Origin: Phallus indusiatus
Lineage: Eukaryota; Basidiomycota; Agaricomycetes; Phallales; Phallaceae
Direction: 5' to 3'
Assembly: GCA_027605045.1 (NCBI GenBank)
Contig: JAQFWX010000002.1
Span: 1,922,001-1,986,000 of the forward strand
Length of the DNA: 64,000 bases
Part shown: positions 55,037 through 63,477 of the stretch, piece after piece
How the letters are laid out: every line of letters begins with the position of its first letter
How positions within the stretch are numbered: the stretch's first letter is position 1
Program-made: the position numbers and the translations under genes
Notes under the pieces: generated by a model
The model's database searches: none
Seen by the model: only the letters and a program-made list of their open reading frames with translations
What the model was told of the DNA's origin: nothing

Positions 55037-57267
55037 TTAGAACTCCGCCTTGAAAAAAAAAAGGGGACCTTCCCAATTAGGAAGATTTTGGTGCGCGACA
55101 GCGGTCCAGACGTCGAGCGCATAGTCATCAATACCCCAAACCGGTAGAGCCAATTCATCCTTGAGCTTTTCTTGAGCTCTCCTTAGATACATCCTTAACA
55201 TGTGAGTGAAATTCTCCAGCTTATTCGGATCGAGGTGATAACCGATTCTTTCTAAGAAGTCACTCTCATAAGGAATTCCGATTAGCAAGTCTTCCAATTC
55301 ATGGAGCAAATCTTGGCAAAGCTCTTCTGCTTCGGGAGGCAAAGGTGCTGACGGTAGTCTATTCTTCCTGTAAATGTAGGTCCTTGCATAGTGGCTAATG
55401 GTTTCTCGTTTATGTCCCAGAGAGCTACTAGCATCGTAAGTCCTTCTCAAACGTATAGTAGTCGGGACTAAAAACGTTCTATCCAGAGAATTAAGAGCGT
55501 TTTCCGGGTTAATTGTCGTCAGAGGAATTCCGGAAAAGCCTATTGAATCTGTAGGCGAAGATGGGATAGTAATGTCAATACCTCCTCCTCTAGGGTTAAT
55601 AGGAGGCGGTTCTTTAGGGGGTGAATCGAAATTCGCTACTCCTAGTCTAGGGGGCGTAACTGTCATGATCCAATTCATGACATCACTTCCGGTAACATTA
55701 CGTAATCCATATCCGATCATTTACCGTTCATCTCCGTAATCTTATCTCACTTACGTCACTCACGATAAGACCTTCGCGTTCAGTCATCCCAATCAACCTT
55801 ACAACTCGAATAGAGACGTATCCGTCTCTCTTAACTCCTGGAACACCCGCGGATAGGCCTTTCTAGAATATTCCACGCATGTTCCGGTTATGAGATCATA
55901 GATGACGAACGTAGGTCCATGTATGCACAGCTCTCATCCCTGCGCACCTCATGGTCATCACATGAGACATCATACCCTGCATATATTGTCATGTATCTAG
56001 GGCACTTTTACCCAGCTCAGCAAAAACAAGTCAAAAGGCACAGCCACTAAATCCAAAAACAGCATATAAACAACAAAGGCCCATATTATGTCAGTTTTTT
56101 ACTATTCTTTTTTGAGCTCTTGCTTGTATTTGTGTATCTCTATTTGTTTATTTTCTAGGGACAGTCATATGACTCAGTTCCAGGTACTTTTAATTTTTCT
56201 GTCTCACTATAATGTTTCACTATAATTTTTACTGCTCCACCTTTACTAATTAATTTCCTTTCTAAGTAATTCCTTATCTTTTACTTACTAATATTTTGCT
56301 TTATTTGTAGCAGCCCCAAAGTGTATAAATAGGGGCTGATTTCTCTTGTAAATAGTATCAGCCTTATCATCATCTATAGTAGTGCACCATAGTGCTTACC
56401 AATTAAATTGGTCTTTCTCTTTTCTATTTCTTTCTCTTTTCTATCTCTACCTCAAGACTATCAGTAGCAGCCAGCTCAAGTCTTCGACAGCAGCAGCAAG
56501 CTCTGTCTCACCCTCAATAACAAGACCTTTGTTGCTAGACTAGGTTCCCTCTAAACATTACTCTCATTTGCAACAGTACAAGGTGCCTATACCTTGAACC
56601 AGAGCAAATACATTACATATATTGATATTACTTACGAATCTCACGACATGTTTACATTTCTCTAGTTCGGAATCTATTTCGAACTGAGCTAGAATTATTT
56701 ATCTGACGTGTATATAAACCCTAGTATACTCGTAGATAATTCCTCAGACTTAATATCGAACGTAGTTCAATATCTCTATAACAACTCCCTTTCTCTTATT
56801 CTCTCATCATTGAACGTCGAGATCCTTCTTCGAGACTTGCAGCGATGGAAGCCATCCGTCGTTGCCGAGAGTTGCATATTGAAGTTTTCTTCATTATCGT
56901 CGAGCTTGATATCATTCAATACGAGATACAACTCGCGACTCTCGAAGCTCAGAACGCACACATCAGGAACATCCTCGACAAACTCAACGCTCGTGACGAA
57001 CGTCAGGACCAATCCTAAAAGAAGACTGTTGTGGTACAACCTTTTATAGGTTGAGACCAAGTCCTGACTGTCGTCAACTCACGGTGACGGTTATTGGTGT
57101 TATATTCAGTGACTAAAATACATTATAGTATCTATTACCGTTCCCGGATATTGGTACTTGACAGTAACACTAGAAGAGGGTTCGCTTGTGGGTGTCGTTT
57201 TAGGGGGTACACCACCCGAGTCCGTCGTGCCTCCTCTTTTCAATGGCCCTTTGGGAGGCGGGTCCAT
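55037..57267 (-). CDS. Retroelement ORF1 (unrecognised), split by nested LTRs
   Basis: ATG at 57267 opens MDPPPKGPLKRGGTTDSGG; removing LTR D (55661-57163) and one GTAAC joins SEPSSSVT to PPRLGVANFDSPPKEPPP in frame. The C-terminal half is helical: LCQDLLHELEDLLIGIPYESDFLERIGYHLD, ENFTHMLRMYLRRAQEKLKDEL, then WGIDDYALDVWTAVAHQNLPNWEGP. A remnant of its end (VAHQNLP region) is at 32080-32143 before the other ORF2. It lies downstream (minus strand) of LTR X and a TGGTGGCCAAAG primer-site-like stretch, so it may be a first ORF (Gag-like) or an accessory ORF. No zinc knuckle. Confidence 0.5.
55987..56617 (+). mobile_element. Solo LTR, family C
   Basis: TGTCATGTATCTAGGGCAC...AAATACATTACA, 631 bp, TSD TATAT. 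The empty site is seen in LTR D copy 2 (CCTGCATATATTGATATT near 59994). Promoter GTGTATAAATAGGGG near 56321. Confidence 0.9.
56845..57018 (+). CDS. Small ORF inside LTR D (57 aa, helical)
   Basis: ATG 135 bp downstream of the LTR promoter; MEAIRRCRELHIEVFFIIVELD then a heptad-like stretch LATLEAQNAHIRNILDKLN, ending DERQDQS. In LTR D copy 2 the same frame is kept at about 60225-60398, with ATG changed to ACG. It could be the start of a Gag-like protein encoded from the LTR leader, or chance. No known domain. Confidence 0.35.
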   Translation: MEAIRRCRELHIEVFFIIVELDIIQYEIQLATLEAQNAHIRNILDKLNARDERQDQS

Positions 57268-57321
57268 TGCGTCGTCGAGATCCACTCAGGCTTAGAAGCC
57301 ACTCCAACAATTCCTCGTTCA

Positions 57322-57715
57322 TGTCAGGGTACGTCCCAGGTTAACGGTCACTCTAGTATATTAGCGTAGTATAGTATAACATACTTAGTTCCCTACGTGG
57401 TCTACGTCTGTCATACGGTACCCGGTATACCGGTCCGTACTCACCTCGCGTGCTCTCCCGAACATTCCCCGTTTCTCCGTTTGCTTCATTCTGTCCTATC
57501 TCCCTCTTTCTCTATGTCGTCCGTATGCCCTCGACTGCCGACTCTTCCTATTGGCAGATAATGCACCTGATAGCTATTGGTTAGAGATAGCGTAATCATG
57601 TATATATACTTCCGTGCGTGCATGAGTAGTTCCTTGCGCTATTATAGACTGGGTTACTGGGTTATAGTAGCAGTCTGATCCTTAAGTCTAATCGCTGAAC
57701 GATCGTGCCCTAACA
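57322..57715 (+). mobile_element. Solo LTR, family IV
   Basis: TGTCAGGGTACGTCCCAGG...GATCGTGCCCTAACA, 394 bp, perfect TSD GTTCA. It shares only its termini with families I-III. TATA box CATGTATATATACTT near 57597. Confidence 0.9.
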
Positions 57716-57762
57716 GTTCAGGGAACAAAGAGGCTCTCTTCCCCCCACTTTGGCCACCAAAA

Positions 57763-58382
57763 TGTAAGGTTTCTGAGCGTAGCATAGTTTTTGTAGATTA
57801 ATAAAATAGAAGTTCCACTTAACCTTGCCGAAAACATTACGAGAATTTAATCTAGCGCGATGTGCAATAACGAAGGTCTAATTGTCGAAGCTTGAGAGAT
57901 CCGAGAACGCGTGATAAGATTAAGATAATCTTATCACTAACAGTGCCGAGACGAAGAGTAGAGGTTAGAAAAGATAGAGCCGATACCAGTGTTCACGATG
58001 AGACAATGTATTCCAAAAGTTACTACCTAAGTACAAATACTGCTCTTTTTATATGAGAGGCGGTCTAACTATTCTACAGCGAAAGGAGTGAAAGGAGAAA
58101 GGAGAAAGGAGAAAGGAGAAAGGAGAAAGGAGAAAGGAGAAAGGAGAAAGGAGAAAGGAGAAAGGAGAAAGGAGAAAGGAGAAAGGAGAAAGGAGAAAGG
58201 AGAAAGGAGAAAGGAGAAAGGAGAAAGGAGAAAGGAGAAAGGGGGACAAAGGAGGAAAGGAAGGTGCCCCCTTACGAGACAACATTTAGACAAGACAAAA
58301 CAAGAAAATGAAAAAAGATAATTGGTCCTTTTTTTAGGTGCCTTTTATTTGTGTTTTTGGTTGGAGGGTCGGTTACCTAACA
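57763..58382 (-). mobile_element. Candidate LTR family X
   Basis: On the minus strand TGTTAGGTAACCGACC...AGAAACCTTACA, about 620 bp, directly followed by TTTTGGTGGCCAAAGTGGGG, a plausible tRNA-type primer site, and then ORF1. A minus-strand TATAAAAAG box is near 58053. No TSD is found, as expected for an LTR inside an element. Boundaries are inferred from TG/CA ends only. Confidence 0.5.
58090..58236. repeat. (GAAAGGA)21 polypurine microsatellite
   Basis: Twenty-one perfect 7-bp units, with purine-only flanks on both sides. Lies in the upstream half of the candidate LTR X promoter (U3). Confidence 0.95.
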
Positions 58383-58463
58383 TTACTGACTGCCTTTCAG
58401 AGACCGGAATTCCCTGAGTCCGAATGGGATAGCTTGCTGCGAAACAGGGCAGTGGACCTCAAC

Positions 58464-58855
58464 TAAGGCTGTTCATGGGTATGGGTATACCCGGGTACCT
58501 GTGACAGGTACCTGTCACAATACCCGCGGGTTCAGGTACCCAAACCCGCGGGTTTAATTTCGCTTAAGACCCGAGGGTGCGGGTTTGGGTTTTGAAATTT
58601 TTTTGCAAAACCCGCGGGTTTGAACATCAAATTTCGGAAAATTTTTATATAGAAAACCTGCGGGTACCTGCAGGTACCCCAAAAAACCCGCGGGTGCCCA
58701 AAAAAAAACGGGTTTTTTTCGGGTGCGGGTATGGCGCTTAAAACCGCGGGTACCCGTGGGCAAAACCCGCAAGGGTGCGGGTCTGGGTCTGGGTGACCAA
58801 GGGTACCTGAAAACAGGTACCCAAACCCGCGGGTCATAACCCGTGAACAGCCTTA
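58464..58855. mobile_element. hAT-like MITE with CCCGCGGGT motifs, copy 1
   Basis: TAAGGCTGTTCATGGGT...ACCCGTGAACAGCCTTA with a perfect 8-bp TSD ACCTCAAC. 392 bp, non-coding, filled with CCCGCGGGT and GGTACC words in both orientations. 8-bp TSD and short TIRs fit the hAT superfamily. Confidence 0.88.
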
Positions 58856-58891
58856 ACCTCAACAAGGTCCTCACCCACAGTGACCCACTTC

Positions 58892-59242
58892 TGTTAGGGC
58901 GACTCAGGGCACACACCTAGAGGAGGGAAAACCTAAGATCTATTGAGGGGCAGCGACTAACTACTCACCTAGAGGAGGGAAAACCTAAGAGAACAAGCTT
59001 AGGTATCCCCCTCTAGGGAAAACGCATATAAGTACAGGATACGAAGCGCCCGACTGATCTCCATGGGATCCGAGGAGATACAGACAGAAATCGAAAAAAA
59101 TCGAAGAGATCGAAAAATCGAGAAAACGATGGAACTAATGGAAACAGCAAAGTACGGGAAATGAAGGAAATCGTAACACGAAATGAAACTGAAAGAATCA
59201 AAGGAATCGAATAATCAGAAGAGGCGCTAGCATACCGTGACA
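58892..59242 (-). mobile_element. Solo LTR, family II copy
   Basis: TGTTAGGGCGACTCAGGGC...ATACCGTGACA, 351 bp, TSD ACTTC. Confidence 0.93.
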
Positions 59243-59283
59243 ACTTCCTGGTCTCAAAAAGTGCTGACGTTACGGAGATACAA

Positions 59284-60543
59284 TGTCATGATCCGATTCA
59301 TGACATCACTTCTGGTAACATTACATAATCCATATCCGATCATTTACCGTTCATCTCCATTATCTTATCTCGCTTACATCACTCACGATAAGACCTTCGC
59401 GTTCAGTCATCCCAATCAACCTCGCAACTCGAATAGAGACGCACCCGTCTCTCTTAACACCCGCGGATAGGCCTTTCTAGAATATTCCACGCATGTTCCG
59501 GTTATGAGATCATAGATGATGAATGTAGGTCCATGTATGCACAGCTCTCATCCCTGCACACCTCATGTGTTAGGGCTACTCAGCTCAGGCTAGAGGGAGG
59601 GGATCCTAAGCTAATATATTGAGGGAAATACTAACTACTCACCTAGAGGGAGGGGATCCTAAGAGAACAAGCTTAGGGACCCTCACTCTAGGGACAGTGA
59701 CTATATACATGAAAAATGATAATGCGGTGTGCGGCCCCGACACAGCTAAGTGCTAGGTGCCCGAACCAAACCTAAGCGACGTGATGTCACAGGCATCACG
59801 CTGGGTACGAGCACACGACGCGCGCAAGTAGAGAATGTGAAATAGAGACAGAACAAGGAAACGAAAGATGAAGGTAGAATACAAAAATGATAAATGGAAT
59901 AGAAATGAAATGATGCCGATGATAATAAATAGGAAAATGAGAGACGGTGGTAGCGTACCCTGACATCATGGTCATCACATGAGACATCATACCCTGCATA
60001 TATTGATATTACTTACGAATCTCACGACTTGTTTGTATTTCTCTAGTTCGGAATCTATTTCGAACTGAGCTAGAATTAATTATCTGATGTGTATATAAAC
60101 CCTAGTATACTCGTAGATAATTCCTCAACTTAATATCGAACGTAGTTCGATATCTCTATAACAACTCTCCTTCTCTTATTCTCTCATCATTGAACGTCGA
60201 GATCATTCCTCGAGACTTGCAGCGACGGAAGCTATCCGTTGTTGTCGAGAGTTACATATTGAAGCTTTCTTCATTATCGTCGAACTTGATATCATTCAAT
60301 ACAAGATACAACTCGCGACTCTCGAAGCTCGGAACGCACACATCAGGAACGTCCTCGACAAACTCAATGCTCGTGACGAACGTCAGGATCAATCCTAAAA
60401 GAAGACTGTCGTGGTACAACCTCTTATAGGTTGAGACCAAGTCCTGACTGTTGTCAACCCACGGTGACGGTTATTACTATTATATTCAGCAACTAAAATA
60501 CGTTACAGTATCTATTACCGTTCCCGGATATTGGTACTTGACA
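59284..60543 (+). mobile_element. LTR family D copy 2 (split by a family I LTR)
   Basis: TGTCATGATCCGATTCATGAC...TTGGTACTTGACA; net length about 857 bp after removing the family I LTR. Flanks TACAA/GATAT do not match, so it may be an LTR of a larger element or a recombinant. The promoter GTGTATATAAACCCTAG is near 60088. Confidence 0.8.
59568..59965 (-). mobile_element. Solo LTR, family I copy 9
   Basis: TGTTAGGGCTACTCAGCTC...GTACCCTGACA, 398 bp, TSD TCATG, inside LTR D. Confidence 0.92.
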
Positions 60544-60566
60544 GATATGCAATATCGGCGGTCATC

Positions 60567-60859
60567 TGTAATGTTTCGTTACTTTTTATAGTGTACCGCT
60601 TGCGGTACACAGTTTATATCACGCTGTAGTTTCATGCCACAATTAACAGACCAAAGTGCTGTATTTTTCATGGAGTAAAACAAGTTGCGCGTGCTGAATC
60701 AGCACGCGCGTAGCTACTACTAATGTATAGTTATTACATAATGGCGTTAAGCGCCTCTATTACTAGAGTAAGTAATAGTAACTACTGCAGAGGGCGAAGC
60801 CCTCTGCATATGCCCAAGTGGCATATACTTAATCCACCACTTGCGGTGGATCCATTACA
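60567..60859. mobile_element. Hairpin-rich LTR-like element, family a copy 2
   Basis: 293 bp, TGTAATGTTTCG...GGATCCATTACA; flanks TCATC/TCGTC are a 5-bp TSD with one G-to-A change. Collinear with 48832-49151, including perfect hairpins GTGTACCGCTTGCGGTACAC (60591-60610), the GCGCGTGCTGA stem and the GCAGAGGGC/GCCCTCTGC stem. It lacks the whole GGCTCGCCG hairpin module and the AGAG after it. Confidence 0.85.
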
Positions 60860-60986
60860 TCGTCGAGATCAACCAATATAACAGCAGCCCAAAGGAACAC
60901 CCTCACAGGTTAACCATCATTCCCGTAAAGTCGAAGATAGAATATAACCTTCCAGGTAACGACAAAGTTTACACGGCGATGCATCT

Positions 60987-61712
60987 TAAGGCTGCTCACA
61001 GGTGCCAACCCACGGGTTTGGGTACCTGTTTTTGGGTACCCTTGGTTACTCAGACCCAGACCGCACCCTCACGGGTTTTTCCCACGGGTACCCGTGCTTT
61101 TAAAAGCCAAACCCGCACCCTAGGGTTTTACCTCTCAAAACCCGGGTGTTTACCCAGGTTTACCCGAGGGTATACTCAAATATGCAGGTACCTGCGGGTA
61201 AGTACCTAGCACCCGCTTATGTAAACAAAAATTGAAAATGTAGATATCAAAAAATTATCTAATACATTTTTTTCCATTTTGGATTTGGAGCAAAATTGAG
61301 CTTTCTAGAGCAAAAATAAAAAATTTGCACAAATGCCTCGATAATTGCTTTGGGCGTCTATCGCTTAAGTGGGTGCTTATGTAAGCTAAAATCGAAAATG
61401 TAGGAAAAAATAAAATATTTAGTACATTTTTTTCCTTTTTTGATTTGGAGCAAAATTAAGCTCTCTAGAAGCAAAATAAAAAATTTGCACAAATGCCTCC
61501 TCTAGTTCAAAAATAAAACCCAGGTACCTGTAGGTACCTGCAAAAAATTCAAGACTAAAACCTGCACCCTTGCATCTTTACTGAAGTCCATACCTGCACC
61601 CTCGGGTTTTAAGTGAAATTAAACCCGCGGGTTTGGGTACCTGAACCCGCGGGTTTTGTGACGGGTACCTGTCATGGGTACCCGGGTATAGCCATACCCG
61701 TGAACAGCCTTA
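60987..61712. mobile_element. hAT-like element with CCCGCGGGT motifs, copy 2
   Basis: TAAGGCTGCTCACAGGT...ACCCGTGAACAGCCTTA, 726 bp; flanks ATGCATCT/ACACATCT agree at 6 of 8 positions (aged TSD). Contains an internal duplication (TACATTTTTTTCC...GATTTGGAGCAAAATT appears twice, near 61262 and 61421). Confidence 0.78.
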
Positions 61713-61728
61713 ACACATCTACAATTAC

Positions 61729-62020
61729 TGTTAGGGCGACTCAGGGCACACACCTAGAGGAGGGAAAACCTAAGAGAACAAGCTTAGGTATCCCCCTCTA
61801 GGGAAAACACATATAAGTACAGAGTGTGAGGCGCCCGACTGATCCCCATGGGATCCGAGGAGATACAAACAGAAATCGGAGCAGATCGAGGAGATCGAGA
61901 AATCGATGAAAATAGTGGAAACGGCAAAATACGGGAAATGAAGGAAATCGAAGTGCAAAATGAAATCGAAAGAAATCGAAAAGATCGAATAATCGGGCGA
62001 GGCGCTAGCGTACCATAACA
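61729..62020 (-). mobile_element. Solo LTR, family II copy, short form
   Basis: TGTTAGGGCGACTCAGGGC...GTACCATAACA, 292 bp, TSD ATTAC. It has a single CTAGAGGAGGGAAAACCTAAG unit; the others have two. Confidence 0.92.
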
Positions 62021-62085
62021 ATTACCGATCATACCAGTCTTCACTTTCACTGTGCACAACTCTCAGAGTCACAGTCTTAACAGAG

Positions 62086-62236
62086 TAAGGCTCCACACGG
62101 GTTTTATCCTTCGGTATCCTTGGGACCCTCTAGCCAATCAGAATGCAGGATTTCATGGGTCAAGGGCAAAATCCTGCATTCTGATTGGCTAAAGGGTCGC
62201 GAGGGTACCCGCGACCAAAACCCGTGTGGAGCCTTA
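62086..62236. mobile_element. 151-bp hAT MITE with central palindrome
   Basis: TAAGGCTCCACACGGGTTTT and its exact reverse complement at the other end (20-bp TIR), perfect 8-bp TSD TAACAGAG. AGCCAATCAGAATGCAGGAT near 62131 is repeated inverted about 20 bp later, so most of the element can fold back. Confidence 0.93.
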
Positions 62237-62519
62237 TAACAGAGCCTGCATTGATCTAGAGAGCTGCTCTTCTACGGCCTCAGCATACGTGATGCTATCC
62301 CGTCTGAGAAGTATGGACGGACTGACTATCTTACGACCTTTCTCATACGGAAAAATTCATCGACACAGTCCCCAGGAAATGAGGAACGAGATAGGAAGGT
62401 TAGACGCACTCCACGAAGACACGTTGGAAAGGTATAAGAAGGATCTAAAGTGGTTTTATGACATACAAGAAAAGAATATACAACAGATCTGGGAACCGGG
62501 CGAGGGAATACGCGCTTAA

Positions 62520-62675
62520 CGTCATGTTCAAGACTGTGAAGAACGTATCTGACTGACAGGCCAAAGCTCCACCCAAAAAAAAAGAAAAGAAGATTAATAA
62601 ACTGAAATGGACCAATGATGTCGGAAAGGCCGTGAGATGGAAAAAAAAAGAGACCCAGGCTACACTGCCCGCAGC
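62520..62675 (+). other. Lysine-rich ORF remnant, left part
   Basis: After the helicase fragment a frame reads YALNVMFKTVKNVSD, TGA, then QAKAPPKKKEKKINKLKWTNDVGKAVRWKKKETQATLPAA, and joins across LTR D3 (one GCAGC removed) to LGAKQRDAIRQAKP...LCTRD ending at 63477. No domain is recognised; it may be the tail of a transposon protein. Confidence 0.35.
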
Positions 62676-63313
62676 TGTCATGATCTGAAATCATGACTTC
62701 GATTCCAATATGTTTTCCGACGAATTACTTACGACCGAACCTCTTCGACGAACCGAACTCGAACTACACTCGAACGGATCGAGTCTAGACTAGTGTCTAG
62801 ACTAACGATCTATTCTAGAATGACTTATATAAGAGGTTCTCATGACATCGTATTATTTCCCTTTGTTTAATCTCTTAGTTAGTGGAAACTCATGTTTTCC
62901 ATGAGTTCAATTATGTAAGCAAGAAATACTTTCCTAACTTGTTATTTCTTTGTCTTCGACCCTGACTCTAAAACATGTATATAAACCCATGTAAAATACA
63001 TAGTTAGAGTCGTCTTGAAATCGAACTTTGGTTCGATTCAATATATTCTCTTTATCTGACTCTTGCTCGACGACTTCTTCGAAGTCGTCTTGAACTTCTT
63101 CTTCGATCTCGAACTTCGTTGTCTGTGTCGACAAAGTTATTGTCATCGTGGTTGGACATCATTGTCGTGAGTACTTGTCGTTACCGAATCAAATCGAGGA
63201 ACAACTCAGACCTTCCGGAGCGGGCGCAACACATATGTTGAAGCCAGGTTCCTCATCAATCTCGAACTCGTTCTCGAACCCCTCGAACTCATCCGAAGAC
63301 TCGGACCTTGACA
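62676..63313 (+). mobile_element. Solo LTR, family D-related copy 3
   Basis: TGTCATGATCTGAAATCATG...TCGGACCTTGACA, 638 bp, perfect TSD GCAGC. Promoter ATGTATATAAACCCATG near 62975. It shares the ends and promoter type with LTR D but the middle differs. Confidence 0.85.
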
Positions 63314-63477
63314 GCAGCCCTCGGAGCTAAGCAGCGTGATGCTATAAGACAAGCCAAACCCATGAGTCTGGTCAGGATGACGAGCAGACAAAAACAGCGC
63401 AAGGGTAACTATCTTATGATGTTGGAAGGACCATCACAAATCTCGACCATCCAGGGAATATTGTGCACAAGAGATTA

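Larger units (their letters stand above)
55661..57163 (+). mobile_element. Solo LTR, family D copy 1 (itself split by LTR C)
   Basis: TGTCATGATCCAATTCATGAC...TTGGTACTTGACA, perfect TSD GTAAC. Net length is about 867 bp once the family C LTR and one TATAT are removed, in agreement with copy 2. The promoter is GTATATAAACCCTAG near 56710. Confidence 0.88.
58383..59283 (-). pseudogene. C-terminal end of an unidentified ORF, split by two insertions
   Basis: Removing the hAT-like element (58464-58855) and the family II LTR (58892-59242), each with one TSD, leaves a minus-strand frame TSALFETRKWVTVGEDLVEVHCPVSQQAIPFGLREFRSLKGSQ with stop 58385-58383 abutting LTR X. It looks like the end of a retroelement protein, but I cannot name it. 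Confidence 0.35.
60860..62519 (+). pseudogene. PIF1/Helitron-like helicase fragment, split by three insertions
   Basis: Removing the elements at 60987-61712, 61729-62020 and 62086-62236 joins IVEINQYNSSPKEHPHRLTIIPVKSKIEYNLP...YTAMHLQLPIIPVFTFTVHNSQSHSLNRACIDLESCSSTASAYVMLSRLRSMDGLTILRPF in one frame. The SSTASAYVMLSRLRSxDGLxILRPF block and the following HRHSPQEMRNEIGRLD are typical of the second helicase class found in basidiomycete Helitrons. N-terminal motifs I-IV are absent. Non-functional fragment. Confidence 0.75.

Noticed and set aside
57241..57330. Apparent similarity of GGCGGGTCCATTGCGTCGTCGAGATC to the helicase fragment near 60560-60880
   Set aside because: The minus strand here is the start of retroelement ORF1 (MDPPPKGPLKRG); the shared CGTCGAGATC word is too short and is in a different context.
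58532..58916. 100-120 codon frames rich in PAG/RGF words in the CCCGCGGGT element
   Set aside because: They arise from reading the CCCGCGGGT/GGTACC iterations; the element has MITE structure and no protein motif.
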